NCBI GenBank assembly: GCA_025353765.1
Contig: JANXOD010000015.1
Span: 124,001 to 188,000 of the forward strand
DNA: 64,000 nt
DNA from: Sphingobacteriales bacterium
Lineage (GTDB): Bacteria; Bacteroidota; Bacteroidia; Sphingobacteriales; Sphingobacteriaceae
Direction: 5' to 3'
The position numbers and the translations under genes are program-made. Shown here one piece after another: positions 18,229 through 26,544 of the stretch; within the stretch, counting starts at the first letter, position 1; each line of letters begins with the position of its first letter. The notes below the pieces were generated by a model. That model made no database searches and was not told where the DNA came from. It saw nothing but the letters and a program-made list of their open reading frames with translations.

Positions 18229-18255
18229 TCTTTTTAATTATCTCTGGTGATCGCC

Positions 18256-18777
18256 TTATTTTAAGTTACCAATAATCTCATATTCATTATTTCCTATCAG
18301 CCGTACATTTTGTTGTTTTTTGATATAATAAACAGAATCTACCAGATAAGTTAGCTGTTCTGAAGATTGATACAGGCTATTTATTGTCTTATTCAATATT
18401 TCAATGTAGTCTATAGTTCCGTTGGTTTTCCTTTTTATAAGTATGTATCGTGTGCGCAAATTGCTATCTAAGGCCATATAAATAGTGAAGTTATTTTTTT
18501 GTGAAATTTGATAACGATCTTTCCATGCTGGTTTATTAATATCAGATTCAATAAAAAGATTAAATTCATTCATCCAGTTCAAACTGTTGAATTTTCTGGT
18601 TTCTTTATATCCATTACGTGAAACTGTTTTTTCTACCCCCTTTTTAATAGACGATAATCTTTGAGCTTCCCTTTCAAAAAAAGACTTAATATCAAAATAC
18701 TTTTTATTAGATTTTGGAATAGGGTCATCACATGAAACTAGGATTATAGAAAAAAATAATATTAAAATGTATTTCAT
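18256..18777 (-). CDS. Hypothetical lipoprotein coupled to gpmI
   Basis: A 173-residue lipoprotein with signal MKYILILFFSIILVSC (Cys16). The mature part is rich in Lys, Asn, Tyr and Ser with predicted helices and a beta C-terminus. No domain is recognised. Its ATG overlaps the gpmI stop by four bases (ATGA at 18774-18777), so it is translated from the same mRNA. Whether this has a functional reason is unclear, since gpmI is cytoplasmic glycolysis. Confidence 0.65.
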   Translation of the reverse strand: MKYILILFFSIILVSCDDPIPKSNKKYFDIKSFFEREAQRLSSIKKGVEKTVSRNGYKETRKFNSLNWMNEFNLFIESDINKPAWKDRYQISQKNNFTIYMALDSNLRTRYILIKRKTNGTIDYIEILNKTINSLYQSSEQLTYLVDSVYYIKKQQNVRLIGNNEYEIIGNLK

Positions 18778-20297
18778 GTAACTAATATATTTCCACTCAT
18801 TGATTCCGGAATAGGTATATTCATTAAAGTGAGAATGGTTGGAGCAACATCTCCAAGCTTTCCATCTGTAATATGGTGGTAATCTTGATCAATTAAAATA
18901 CATGGAACCAGGTTGGTTGTATGTGCGGTATTTGGAGACCCATCCTCATTGACCATATAATCGGCATTCCCATGATCTGCCAATATGATAAAAGAATATC
19001 CGTTAGCTATTCCGCATTCAACCACAGTTTTTAAACAACTATCCACAGTTTCCACAGCTTTAATTACAGCATCAAAAACTCCGGTATGGCCAACCATATC
19101 CGGATTTGCAAAATTCAGACATACAAAATCTGGCCAGCCAGTCGAAAATTCTTTGCAAATGGCCTCAGTTATACCCGTTGCACTCATTTCCGGTTTTAAA
19201 TCATAAGTAGCCACTTTTGGAGAAGGAATCATAATTCTTTTTTCATTATTAAATTCTTTTTCCCTACCTCCTGAAAAGAAAAATGTAACATGTGGATATT
19301 TCTCTGTTTCTGCTATTCTTACCTGTTTTTTATTGTTTTTTTCAAGAATTTCTCCTAAAGTATCCTTTAAATCATCTTTAGTAAAAATGACCTTTACATC
19401 TTTAAAAGTTTCATCATACGTGGTCATGGTGATATAATCCAGCGGTAAAGGCTGCATATTATATTCAGGAAAAGCTTTTTGAGTTAAAGCAATCGTTATT
19501 TCACGGGCTCTGTCTGTCCGGAAATTAAAAGAAATAACTACATCACCCGGTTGAATAGTGGTAATAGGTTTTCCCTGATCGTCTATCGTAACTATTGGAT
19601 TAACGAATTCATCTGTTATCCCTTCCTGATAAGATAATTTGATCGCTTCAGAAATATCTTTTGTAGCTTTTCCAGATCCGTGAACCATTAAATCATAAGC
19701 CTTTTTAACTCGTTCCCATCTGTTATCGCGATCCATCGCATAATAACGGCCAATGGCAGATGCAACAATGCCAACCGATTGGATTAAATGCTGTTCAAGT
19801 TGCTTAATGAAACCCAGTCCGGAATTTGGGTCTGTATCACGTCCATCTAAAAAGGCATGGATGAAAACATTTTTAATGTGATTCTCTTTGGCAGCATCAC
19901 AGAGTCCTTTTAAATGATTAATATGTGAATGCACTCCTCCATCAGAAAGCAAGCCGATAAAATGAACCTGTTTATTATTGTTTTTGGCGTAATTGAGTGC
20001 TTCTTTTAATGTAGGATTATTAGCTAATTCTCCACCTTGTACAGCTTTATTAATTCTGCCTAATTCTTGATAAACTACACGCCCTGCTCCCAAGTTCATG
20101 TGTCCAACTTCAGAATTACCCATTTGTCCTGCAGGCAAACCTACTGCTTCTCCTGATGCCTGTAATTTGGAGTTTGGATAATGAGAAATAAGGTAGTTAA
20201 AAAAAGGAGTATTTGCCCGACTTATAGCATCAGATTTATCGTGGTTACCATAGCCCCATCCATCTAAGATAAGAAGTATTGCTTTTTTATTTTTCAT
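18774..20297 (-). CDS. gpmI: 2,3-bisphosphoglycerate-independent phosphoglycerate mutase
   Basis: GpmI interconverts 3- and 2-phosphoglycerate in glycolysis using two metal ions (usually Mn). Asp12 in ILDGWGYG and nucleophile Ser62 in GQMGNSEVGHMNLG are in place, and late metal ligands appear in NFANPDMVGHTG and LADHGNADYM. Length (507) is normal. The downstream lipoprotein gene overlaps its stop. No second (cofactor-dependent) mutase is seen in this window. Confidence 0.97.
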   Translation of the reverse strand: MKNKKAILLILDGWGYGNHDKSDAISRANTPFFNYLISHYPNSKLQASGEAVGLPAGQMGNSEVGHMNLGAGRVVYQELGRINKAVQGGELANNPTLKEALNYAKNNNKQVHFIGLLSDGGVHSHINHLKGLCDAAKENHIKNVFIHAFLDGRDTDPNSGLGFIKQLEQHLIQSVGIVASAIGRYYAMDRDNRWERVKKAYDLMVHGSGKATKDISEAIKLSYQEGITDEFVNPIVTIDDQGKPITTIQPGDVVISFNFRTDRAREITIALTQKAFPEYNMQPLPLDYITMTTYDETFKDVKVIFTKDDLKDTLGEILEKNNKKQVRIAETEKYPHVTFFFSGGREKEFNNEKRIMIPSPKVATYDLKPEMSATGITEAICKEFSTGWPDFVCLNFANPDMVGHTGVFDAVIKAVETVDSCLKTVVECGIANGYSFIILADHGNADYMVNEDGSPNTAHTTNLVPCILIDQDYHHITDGKLGDVAPTILTLMNIPIPESMSGNILVT

Positions 20298-20464
20298 CTA
20301 AATAATTGGTTTTTTATAGTGCTGAAGCTGTTATGAGAAAAAATAAATATTCTGTTTTGTGAACTACTTCTTAATATGGCTTCAATGCAAATATACAAGT
20401 GCTGGTTATAATACCTGCAAATAAATACATATGGCATAATTTTAGCTATAATAATGTATCCCAT

Positions 20465-20881
20465 ATGAAAACACGGATTTTACTCATTTTTGTACTGCTT
20501 ACTTTTTCGGCCTTGTTTCTTCCTTTTGAGCAGGCAAAAGCTCAATCCTCTGATATAATAGATGATATTAGCAGTTTACTTAGATCATCAAATACAAAAG
20601 AAATTTCAAAACATTTTGCTTCCACTCTGGAATTGACCATTTTATCGGAAGAAGATGTATATTCAAAAGTACAGGCAGAACAGATTCTAAAAGATTTTTT
20701 CAATAAGCATAATCCTTCTTCAGTCAAAATCATACACCGCTTAGTTTCTAATCCCGGCTATAGATTTGGGGTTGCTCTAATTACTACAGATAAGGGGGAA
20801 TTTCGCACCTCATTTTCTATGAAAGATAACGGTGGTAAATTCTTAATCACCGAGATGCATATCGAATATAATAAAGACTAA
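20465..20881 (+). CDS. DUF4783 domain protein, exported
   Basis: A small exported protein of the Bacteroidota DUF4783 family. The frame is open from a GTG at 20399, but the ATG at 20465 begins directly at a signal peptide (KTRILLIFVLLTFSALFL, cleavage near AKAQ) and is preferred, giving 138 residues. The mature part has the NTF2-like cone-fold pattern: an early helix (IIDDISSLLRSSNTKEISKH), EQILKDFFNKHNP, then strands ending in FLITEMHIEYN. Function is unknown. It precedes nadC by 69 bp and may share its transcript. Confidence 0.78.
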   Translation: MKTRILLIFVLLTFSALFLPFEQAKAQSSDIIDDISSLLRSSNTKEISKHFASTLELTILSEEDVYSKVQAEQILKDFFNKHNPSSVKIIHRLVSNPGYRFGVALITTDKGEFRTSFSMKDNGGKFLITEMHIEYNKD

Positions 20882-20950
20882 GTCGTAGTAAATTCTGTTT
20901 ATTTGCATCTTTATTATAATTTTTTCTAAAATTATTTCTTAATATTTAGC

Positions 20951-21805
20951 ATGGATATAAACAAGGAATTGCTTCGGCCATTTATAAGACAGGCATTAGC
21001 TGAAGATTTAGGCAATGGCGATCATACATCCCTATCAACTATCCCAATAGGTAAGCAGGGTAAAGCAAAATTACTTATTAAAGAAAATGGAGTAGTAGCT
21101 GGCATAGGTGTGGCCCTTGAAATATTTAATGAGATTGATTCTTTACTTCATATTGAAGTAATGTTTAAGGATGGAACCTCGGTAAAGCAGGGGGATGTTG
21201 TATTTTATGTCACAGGAAGTGTTCATTCAATTTTAGTTGCCGAAAGGTTAGTATTGAATGTCATGCAACGGATGAGCGGTATTGCTACAACAACCTCCCG
21301 TATTGTAGAACTTCTTAAAAATACTGGTACACAAGTACTTGACACTCGAAAAACTACTCCAGGAGTGCGTTATTTAGAAAAGATGGCTATAAAAATAGGA
21401 GGAGGAGTAAACCATCGTTTTGGTTTGTATGATATGATATTGATCAAAGATAATCATGTGGACTATGCCGGTGGTACTGCTAAAGCAATTGAATTAGCAA
21501 AATCTTATATCAAGTCGAAGCAAATCTATATCCCCATAGAAATTGAAGTACGTAATTTAAATGAGTTAAAAGAAGTGATAGAAGTGGGAGGAGTAGATCG
21601 TATTATGCTTGATAATTTTGATTTTTTAACACTGAAGGAAGCAGTAAAATTTATTAACGGGAAATTTATTACGGAAGCATCAGGTGGTATAACTGAAGAT
21701 AATGTATTGGAATATGCTAAATGTGGTGTTGATTTTATTTCTATGGGAGCCCTTACGCATTCGGTTAAAAGCCTGGATATGAGCTTAAAAGCAATTAAAG
21801 AATAA
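20951..21805 (+). CDS. nadC: Nicotinate-nucleotide pyrophosphorylase (carboxylating), quinolinate phosphoribosyltransferase
   Basis: NadC converts quinolinate and PRPP to nicotinate mononucleotide in de novo NAD synthesis. Signature segments are ALAEDLGNGDHTS, the core RMSGIATTT, DTRKTTPGVRYLEK with substrate-binding Arg/Lys residues, GGGVNHRFGLYDMILIKDNH, and SGGITEDN. Length (284) is typical. nadA and nadB are not in the window. Likely first in a rightward run with plsY and an M48 protease. Confidence 0.97.
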   Translation: MDINKELLRPFIRQALAEDLGNGDHTSLSTIPIGKQGKAKLLIKENGVVAGIGVALEIFNEIDSLLHIEVMFKDGTSVKQGDVVFYVTGSVHSILVAERLVLNVMQRMSGIATTTSRIVELLKNTGTQVLDTRKTTPGVRYLEKMAIKIGGGVNHRFGLYDMILIKDNHVDYAGGTAKAIELAKSYIKSKQIYIPIEIEVRNLNELKEVIEVGGVDRIMLDNFDFLTLKEAVKFINGKFITEASGGITEDNVLEYAKCGVDFISMGALTHSVKSLDMSLKAIKE

Positions 21806-21861
21806 TAAAAAATTAATTCTTGTATCCTTCAGCTGAACGTTTTTAGTAATATTGCATCTGA

Positions 21862-22509
21862 ATGATCTCAATATACTCGATTTCAGCATTAATTTTAGCC
21901 TATCTGACCGGATCTATTCCTACGGCAGTATGGATTGGCCAGGCTTTTTATGGCATAGATGTTAGAGAATATGGCAGTGGTAATGCCGGAGCCACAAATA
22001 CCTTTAGGGTATTAGGTAAGAAACCAGGAATAGCAGTTATGCTATTAGATATTTTCAAAGGATATACGGCTACTAATCTGGCCTGTTTGATTGGCCTTTC
22101 AGTCACTGGCCCACAGAATTCAGTACAGTTTGTTAATTACCAGCTTGCATTAGGTATAACTGCCGTAATGGGACATTTATTCCCGATTTTTGCAGGTTTT
22201 AGGGGAGGAAAAGGCATTGCCACATTATTTGGAATGATATTAGCAGTACAATCACAAGCAGCATTGCTTTGCGTTCTTGTTTTTATTATTGTATTGTTGG
22301 TATCCAAATATGTTTCACTTAGTTCAATATTAGCCGGATTTACATTTCCGCTTAGTATTATATTTGTTTTTCAGTCTCCAATACGCTCAGTTGTTTTATA
22401 TGGAATGTCTATTTGTATACTCATACTTGTAACTCATCAAAAAAATATCGAGCGATTATTAAAAGGTAAAGAATCTAAAGTCAATCTGTTTAAAAGAAAA
22501 GAAGTTTAA
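21862..22509 (+). CDS. plsY: Acyl-phosphate:glycerol-3-phosphate acyltransferase PlsY
   Basis: PlsY makes lysophosphatidic acid from acyl phosphate and glycerol-3-phosphate, the first membrane step of phospholipid synthesis. The three conserved loops are visible: GSIPTAVWIGQ, GSGNAGATNTFRVLGKK and FRGGKGIATLFG. Hydropathy gives five to seven spans, as expected. Length is 215. It sits 56 bp after nadC and 26 bp before the M48 gene, so co-transcription is likely. Confidence 0.96.
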   Translation: MISIYSISALILAYLTGSIPTAVWIGQAFYGIDVREYGSGNAGATNTFRVLGKKPGIAVMLLDIFKGYTATNLACLIGLSVTGPQNSVQFVNYQLALGITAVMGHLFPIFAGFRGGKGIATLFGMILAVQSQAALLCVLVFIIVLLVSKYVSLSSILAGFTFPLSIIFVFQSPIRSVVLYGMSICILILVTHQKNIERLLKGKESKVNLFKRKEV

Positions 22510-22535
22510 ATAGAAGCTTTTTAATAATAAAAATT

Positions 22536-23348
22536 ATGAAAAGAATAAAATTATGTAGTGCAATAGTACTTAGTGTACTATTTTTATCCTGCTCTAAGGT
22601 TCCTTTAACAGGCCGGAGCCAATTAAGTTTAGTAGATGATGCTGCTTTACAGCAACAAGCCACAGAAGCATATCAACAGTTTTTAAAAGACCCAAGCACA
22701 AAGGTGATCACTAACTCTGCAGATGCCCAGCGTGTTAAAAACGTGGGTAATAAAATTGCAAATGCGATTACCCGTTATATGCAAGCTAATGGCTATGGCG
22801 ACCAATACAATTACCAATATGTATTTAATTTAATTGAAAGCAAAGAAATAAATGCATGGTGCATGCCGGGTGGAAAAGTTGCAGTTTTTACAGGAATTTT
22901 ACCAATAACTCGTGATGATGCTGGCTTAGCTACAGTTATGGGTCATGAAATTGCACATGCTATAGCACATCATGCTGCTGAACAAGCGTCAAATACTACA
23001 TTAGCTCAGGCGGGAGGTGGTTTGTTAGGAGCTGCAGTTGGTGGCAGTGAAGGCACTCAACAAGTTATAGGACAATTATACGGATTAGGCGGTCAACTTG
23101 CTTTGTTAAAGTATTCACGTAAGCAAGAAAGTGAAGCAGATAGGCTAGGTTTAGTATTTATGGCTATGGCCGGATACAATCCTGATAATGCTGTTTTATT
23201 TTGGCAACGTATGGCCGCTGCTAAAGATGGCTCAGGTGCACCACCCGAATTTTTAAGTACTCACCCAAGTGATGCCACCAGAATTGAAGCTATCAAGGCT
23301 CATTTGCCTGAAGCCCGTCAGTATTATACAGGTGCTAAAACGAAATAA
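22536..23348 (+). CDS. M48-family zinc metallopeptidase lipoprotein
   Basis: A periplasmic peptidase of the BepA/LoiP type, usually tied to outer-membrane protein quality control. The lipobox is LFLSC (Cys19). The zinc motif HEIAH is at residues 137-141, and the third ligand glutamate is in QESEADRLG. The ATHPSD-type motif appears as LSTHPSDATR. No TPR domain follows, so it resembles LoiP (YggG) more than BepA. A terminator follows immediately. Confidence 0.92.
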   Translation: MKRIKLCSAIVLSVLFLSCSKVPLTGRSQLSLVDDAALQQQATEAYQQFLKDPSTKVITNSADAQRVKNVGNKIANAITRYMQANGYGDQYNYQYVFNLIESKEINAWCMPGGKVAVFTGILPITRDDAGLATVMGHEIAHAIAHHAAEQASNTTLAQAGGGLLGAAVGGSEGTQQVIGQLYGLGGQLALLKYSRKQESEADRLGLVFMAMAGYNPDNAVLFWQRMAAAKDGSGAPPEFLSTHPSDATRIEAIKAHLPEARQYYTGAKTK

Positions 23349-23370
23349 ATCTCAAAATATAGGGTAAGTA

Positions 23371-23397
23371 AAACCCTGGTAATTACCGGGGTTTTTT
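23371..23397 (+). terminator. Terminator after the M48 protease gene
   Basis: AAACCCTGGTAA (23371-23382) pairs with TTACCGGGGTTT (23383-23394) with one mismatch-wobble position, followed by TTT. It closes the nadC-plsY-M48 group and overlaps the 3' end of the convergent pabB gene, whose stop codon lies inside the hairpin. Confidence 0.75.
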
Positions 23398-24675
23398 ATG
23401 GGATAAAACTTCATTAATCGCCTGAGCTTTTAATATACATTCTTCATATTCCTTCTCAGGATCTGAATTAAAAGTAATAGCACTTCCAACTTGAAATGAA
23501 AGATATCTTGATTTAGCATTGTAAAGTAAAGTGCGAATTACTACATTAAAATCAAAGTCGCCTTCTGGCGAAAAATAGCCTACTGCTCCTGAATAAACAC
23601 CGCGACGACTTCGTTCATATTGTTCGGCTAACTGCATCACTTTTATTTTGGGAGCTCCGGTCATAGAGCCCATAGGGAAAGTGTTAGATATTATTTCTGA
23701 GTTAGAAAGGCCCTCTGCAGCTTCACAAACCACGGTTGAAATCATTTGATGCACCTGTTTAAAGCTATATATCCCAAATAATTCTTCTACATGAACTGTT
23801 CCCGGTTTAGCACTTTTAGTAAGATCATTACGTACCAGATCTACAATCATTACATTTTCTGAAAGCTCTTTTTCATTGCTTAGAAGATACTTTTTCTGAT
23901 TTTCATCCTCAATTGGATTTAAACTGCGAGAAGAAGTTCCTTTTATGGGCTGACTAATTAATTTATTTCCTCTTCTGCTTAAAAACCGTTCTGGTGTAGC
24001 TGAAATAATATATTGATTATTAGATTTAAAAAAGCTTGAAAATGGTGTAGGGGATATTTTATTTAACTGTGTAAACGCTTTTATAGGATTAAATCCTGCA
24101 TTTTCTGAATAAAATTCCTGGCAAAAATTTACCTCATAAATATCTCCTTGATGAATATGTTTCTGGAGCTGCTGGACAGTATTTATATATTCCCTCCGGC
24201 TGAATCGCGACTTAATTTCTCCATAAAAAATTTTTGTAGAGTAGGGAGGAATCTTAATGTTATTAATAGAATTCCATACACTTTCTATGCTTTCTGAATA
24301 GATGCTTACTTGTGTACCTTTAATTAAGATTAAATGCAGAGGAACAAAAAAATAGAGTTCAGGAAAGTGCAGATGATCCGGATTATTGGATTCCAATTGT
24401 TCTGTTTCATTTTTAAGATCATAACTTAAAAAACCCGGAATAAATGCCTTATGCTGATCTAAAAACTGCTGTAATTGTTCAAAAGAATGCCCCCCTGACT
24501 TAGCAATTATATCACTCTCAACTCCTGCAGCAATCAGCACATCAAAAGCCGAATAGGGATCTGAATAATTATTAGAATCAAAATAGCAGGCTGTATCAAA
24601 TGAGTTAGCCCATTTTAGCGCTTTTACTTTTAAACTATCAGGATTGTCAGAATGAAAGATTTTAGATTGCAACAT
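23383..24675 (-). CDS. pabB: Aminodeoxychorismate synthase component I
   Basis: PabB aminates chorismate to 4-amino-4-deoxychorismate for folate synthesis, using ammonia from a glutamine amidotransferase partner. It belongs to the chorismate-binding (TrpE/PabB) family. The motif PIKGTSSR carries lysine where anthranilate synthases have alanine (PIAGT), which separates PabB from TrpE. FPMGSMTGAPKIKVM and QVGSAITFNSDPEKEYEE complete the active site. It follows purA by 25 bp. The aminotransferase class IV protein at 38842 is a candidate PabC. Confidence 0.88.
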   Translation of the reverse strand: MLQSKIFHSDNPDSLKVKALKWANSFDTACYFDSNNYSDPYSAFDVLIAAGVESDIIAKSGGHSFEQLQQFLDQHKAFIPGFLSYDLKNETEQLESNNPDHLHFPELYFFVPLHLILIKGTQVSIYSESIESVWNSINNIKIPPYSTKIFYGEIKSRFSRREYINTVQQLQKHIHQGDIYEVNFCQEFYSENAGFNPIKAFTQLNKISPTPFSSFFKSNNQYIISATPERFLSRRGNKLISQPIKGTSSRSLNPIEDENQKKYLLSNEKELSENVMIVDLVRNDLTKSAKPGTVHVEELFGIYSFKQVHQMISTVVCEAAEGLSNSEIISNTFPMGSMTGAPKIKVMQLAEQYERSRRGVYSGAVGYFSPEGDFDFNVVIRTLLYNAKSRYLSFQVGSAITFNSDPEKEYEECILKAQAINEVLSHKKPR

Positions 24676-24700
24676 TTAAATTATAATGATGCCTTTTTAA

Positions 24701-25975
24701 CTAACAAAGTGTTAACGTTTGAATACGATCTGGCCCTACAGATAAATATTTTACGGGTACACCCAAATGCTTTTCTAAATAACTGATGTAAGAACTTAAC
24801 TTTTCAGGGATTTCATCAATCGTACGAATTTCTGTCAGATCTTCTTTCCAGCCCGGTATAGCTTCAAAAATAGGCTCAGCTTTTATAGCATTAATGTCAT
24901 AGGGCATGTAATCAATAGTTTCACCATTGTATTTATAGTGAGTACAGGCATAAATGGTTTCAAAGCCACTTAATACATCCGCTTTAGTCATCACAAGTTC
25001 TGTAACTCCATTTAGCATGATGGCATATTTTAATGCCGGAAGATCAATCCATCCGCAACGGCGAGGACGACCCGTTGTAGCACCAAACTCATGTCCAATT
25101 CTGCGTAATTCTTCGCCTGTTTTATCTTCCAGTTCAGAAGGGAAGGGGCCACTACCTACACGTGTGCAATAGGCTTTAAAAATGCCAATTACATGCCCAA
25201 TATTTTTTGGTGCAACACCTAAACCTGTACATGCACCTGCGGAAGTAGTATTTGAAGATGTGACAAATGGATAGGATCCAAAATCAATATCAAGCATAGT
25301 GCCTTGTGCACCTTCTGCCAATACAGATTTACCTTCTCTTAAATATTGGTTTACAAAATGCTCACTATCTACCTGTGGAATACTTTTAAGTAAGTTAACT
25401 GCTTCAAAAAAGGCAGTTTCTTTTTCTGAGAAGTCAGGGATTTCACCATAATGAGATAAGATAGATTTATGCTTTGCGACCAAACGATCATAACGCTCAC
25501 GAAAATCAACCAGCATCGTATCACCAACGCGTAATCCATTTCTGCCGGTTTTATCCATATAAGTTGGGCCTATGCCTTTCAATGTAGATCCAATCTTGTC
25601 AACTCCCATTTTAGTTTCAGAAGCAGCATCAAGCAACAGGTGGGTTGGAAGTATTAAATGAGCTTTACGGGCAATAACCAATTTCTTTTGAGCAACAGGA
25701 TCAAAACTGTTCTTTTTCAAATTATCAAGCTCCCGTTTTAAAGTAATCGGGTCGATTACAACTCCATTACCAATCAGGTTCATGGCTTTATCGTTAAAAA
25801 TACCGGAAGGAATGGTATTTAAAACGTATTTCTGATTATCAAATTCCAGTGTATGCCCGGCATTAGGGCCGCCCTGAAAACGAGCTATCAAGTCATATTT
25901 CGGACTTAAAACATCAACAATTTTCCCTTTTCCTTCATCGCCCCATTGGAGGCCTAATAGTACGTCAACAGTCAT
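24701..25975 (-). CDS. purA: Adenylosuccinate synthetase
   Basis: PurA joins IMP and aspartate with GTP hydrolysis, the first committed step to AMP. The N-terminal GTP loop is QWGDEGKGKIVD, with the catalytic Asp, and GGPNAGHT contains the general-acid histidine. Later segments GIGPTYMDKTGRNGLR and GRPRRCGWIDL are diagnostic. Length (424) is normal. It is part of the leftward spoT-fur-purA-pabB group, with 33 bp to fur. Confidence 0.98.
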   Translation of the reverse strand: MTVDVLLGLQWGDEGKGKIVDVLSPKYDLIARFQGGPNAGHTLEFDNQKYVLNTIPSGIFNDKAMNLIGNGVVIDPITLKRELDNLKKNSFDPVAQKKLVIARKAHLILPTHLLLDAASETKMGVDKIGSTLKGIGPTYMDKTGRNGLRVGDTMLVDFRERYDRLVAKHKSILSHYGEIPDFSEKETAFFEAVNLLKSIPQVDSEHFVNQYLREGKSVLAEGAQGTMLDIDFGSYPFVTSSNTTSAGACTGLGVAPKNIGHVIGIFKAYCTRVGSGPFPSELEDKTGEELRRIGHEFGATTGRPRRCGWIDLPALKYAIMLNGVTELVMTKADVLSGFETIYACTHYKYNGETIDYMPYDINAIKAEPIFEAIPGWKEDLTEIRTIDEIPEKLSSYISYLEKHLGVPVKYLSVGPDRIQTLTLC

Positions 25976-26008
25976 GCTTAAAAATAAGGGAATATTCGGT
26001 GTATAAAT

Positions 26009-26485
26009 TTAATTTTTATTAGCGTATGATTCGCAATGGCCGGCTTTTAAACGAGTGCATTTACCATATAGATTAAGAGAATGATGCTTAATCTCAAATT
26101 TTAAAAGATCGCCCATCATGCTTTGTATCTGCTGAATGCGTGGATCACAGAATTCAACCACTTTACCGCAATCAATGCAAATGATATGGTCATGTTGTTT
26201 ATAACCATAAGATTTTTCAAATTGGGCCATATTCTTACCAAACTGATGTTTGGTAACCAAATCACATGAAACTAATAGTTCTAAAGTATTGTAAACGGTA
26301 GCTCTGCTTACACGATATTTTTTATTTTTCATGTGGATGTATAAGGATTCCACATCAAAATGGTCACTTCTTGAATAAATTTCCTCTAAAATTGCAAAGC
26401 GTTCCGGGGTCTTTCTCAGGCTTTTATTTTCGAGATAGGCTTCGAAAATTTTCTTAACCATTTCAATGGCATCTTGTCCGGGCAT
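26009..26485 (-). CDS. Fur family metal- or peroxide-responsive repressor
   Basis: A dimeric winged-helix repressor of the Fur/PerR/Zur family. The DNA-binding helix region reads [16 protein letters not shown] and [16 protein letters not shown]. The metal region [15 protein letters not shown] has the usual HxH and CxxC, and further cysteines occur near the end ([10 protein letters not shown]). I cannot tell iron, zinc or peroxide sensing from the sequence. It sits between spoT and purA, an order often kept in Bacteroidota, suggesting co-transcription. Confidence 0.9.
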   Translation of the reverse strand: MPGQDAIEMVKKIFEAYLENKSLRKTPERFAILEEIYSRSDHFDVESLYIHMKNKKYRVSRATVYNTLELLVSCDLVTKHQFGKNMAQFEKSYGYKQHDHIICIDCGKVVEFCDPRIQQIQSMMGDLLKFEIKHHSLNLYGKCTRLKAGHCESYANKN

Positions 26486-26544
26486 ATATAGGATTTATTG
26501 GGCTTTCAAATTTATCCAAAAATAAGAGATTGTCAGCAATTTAT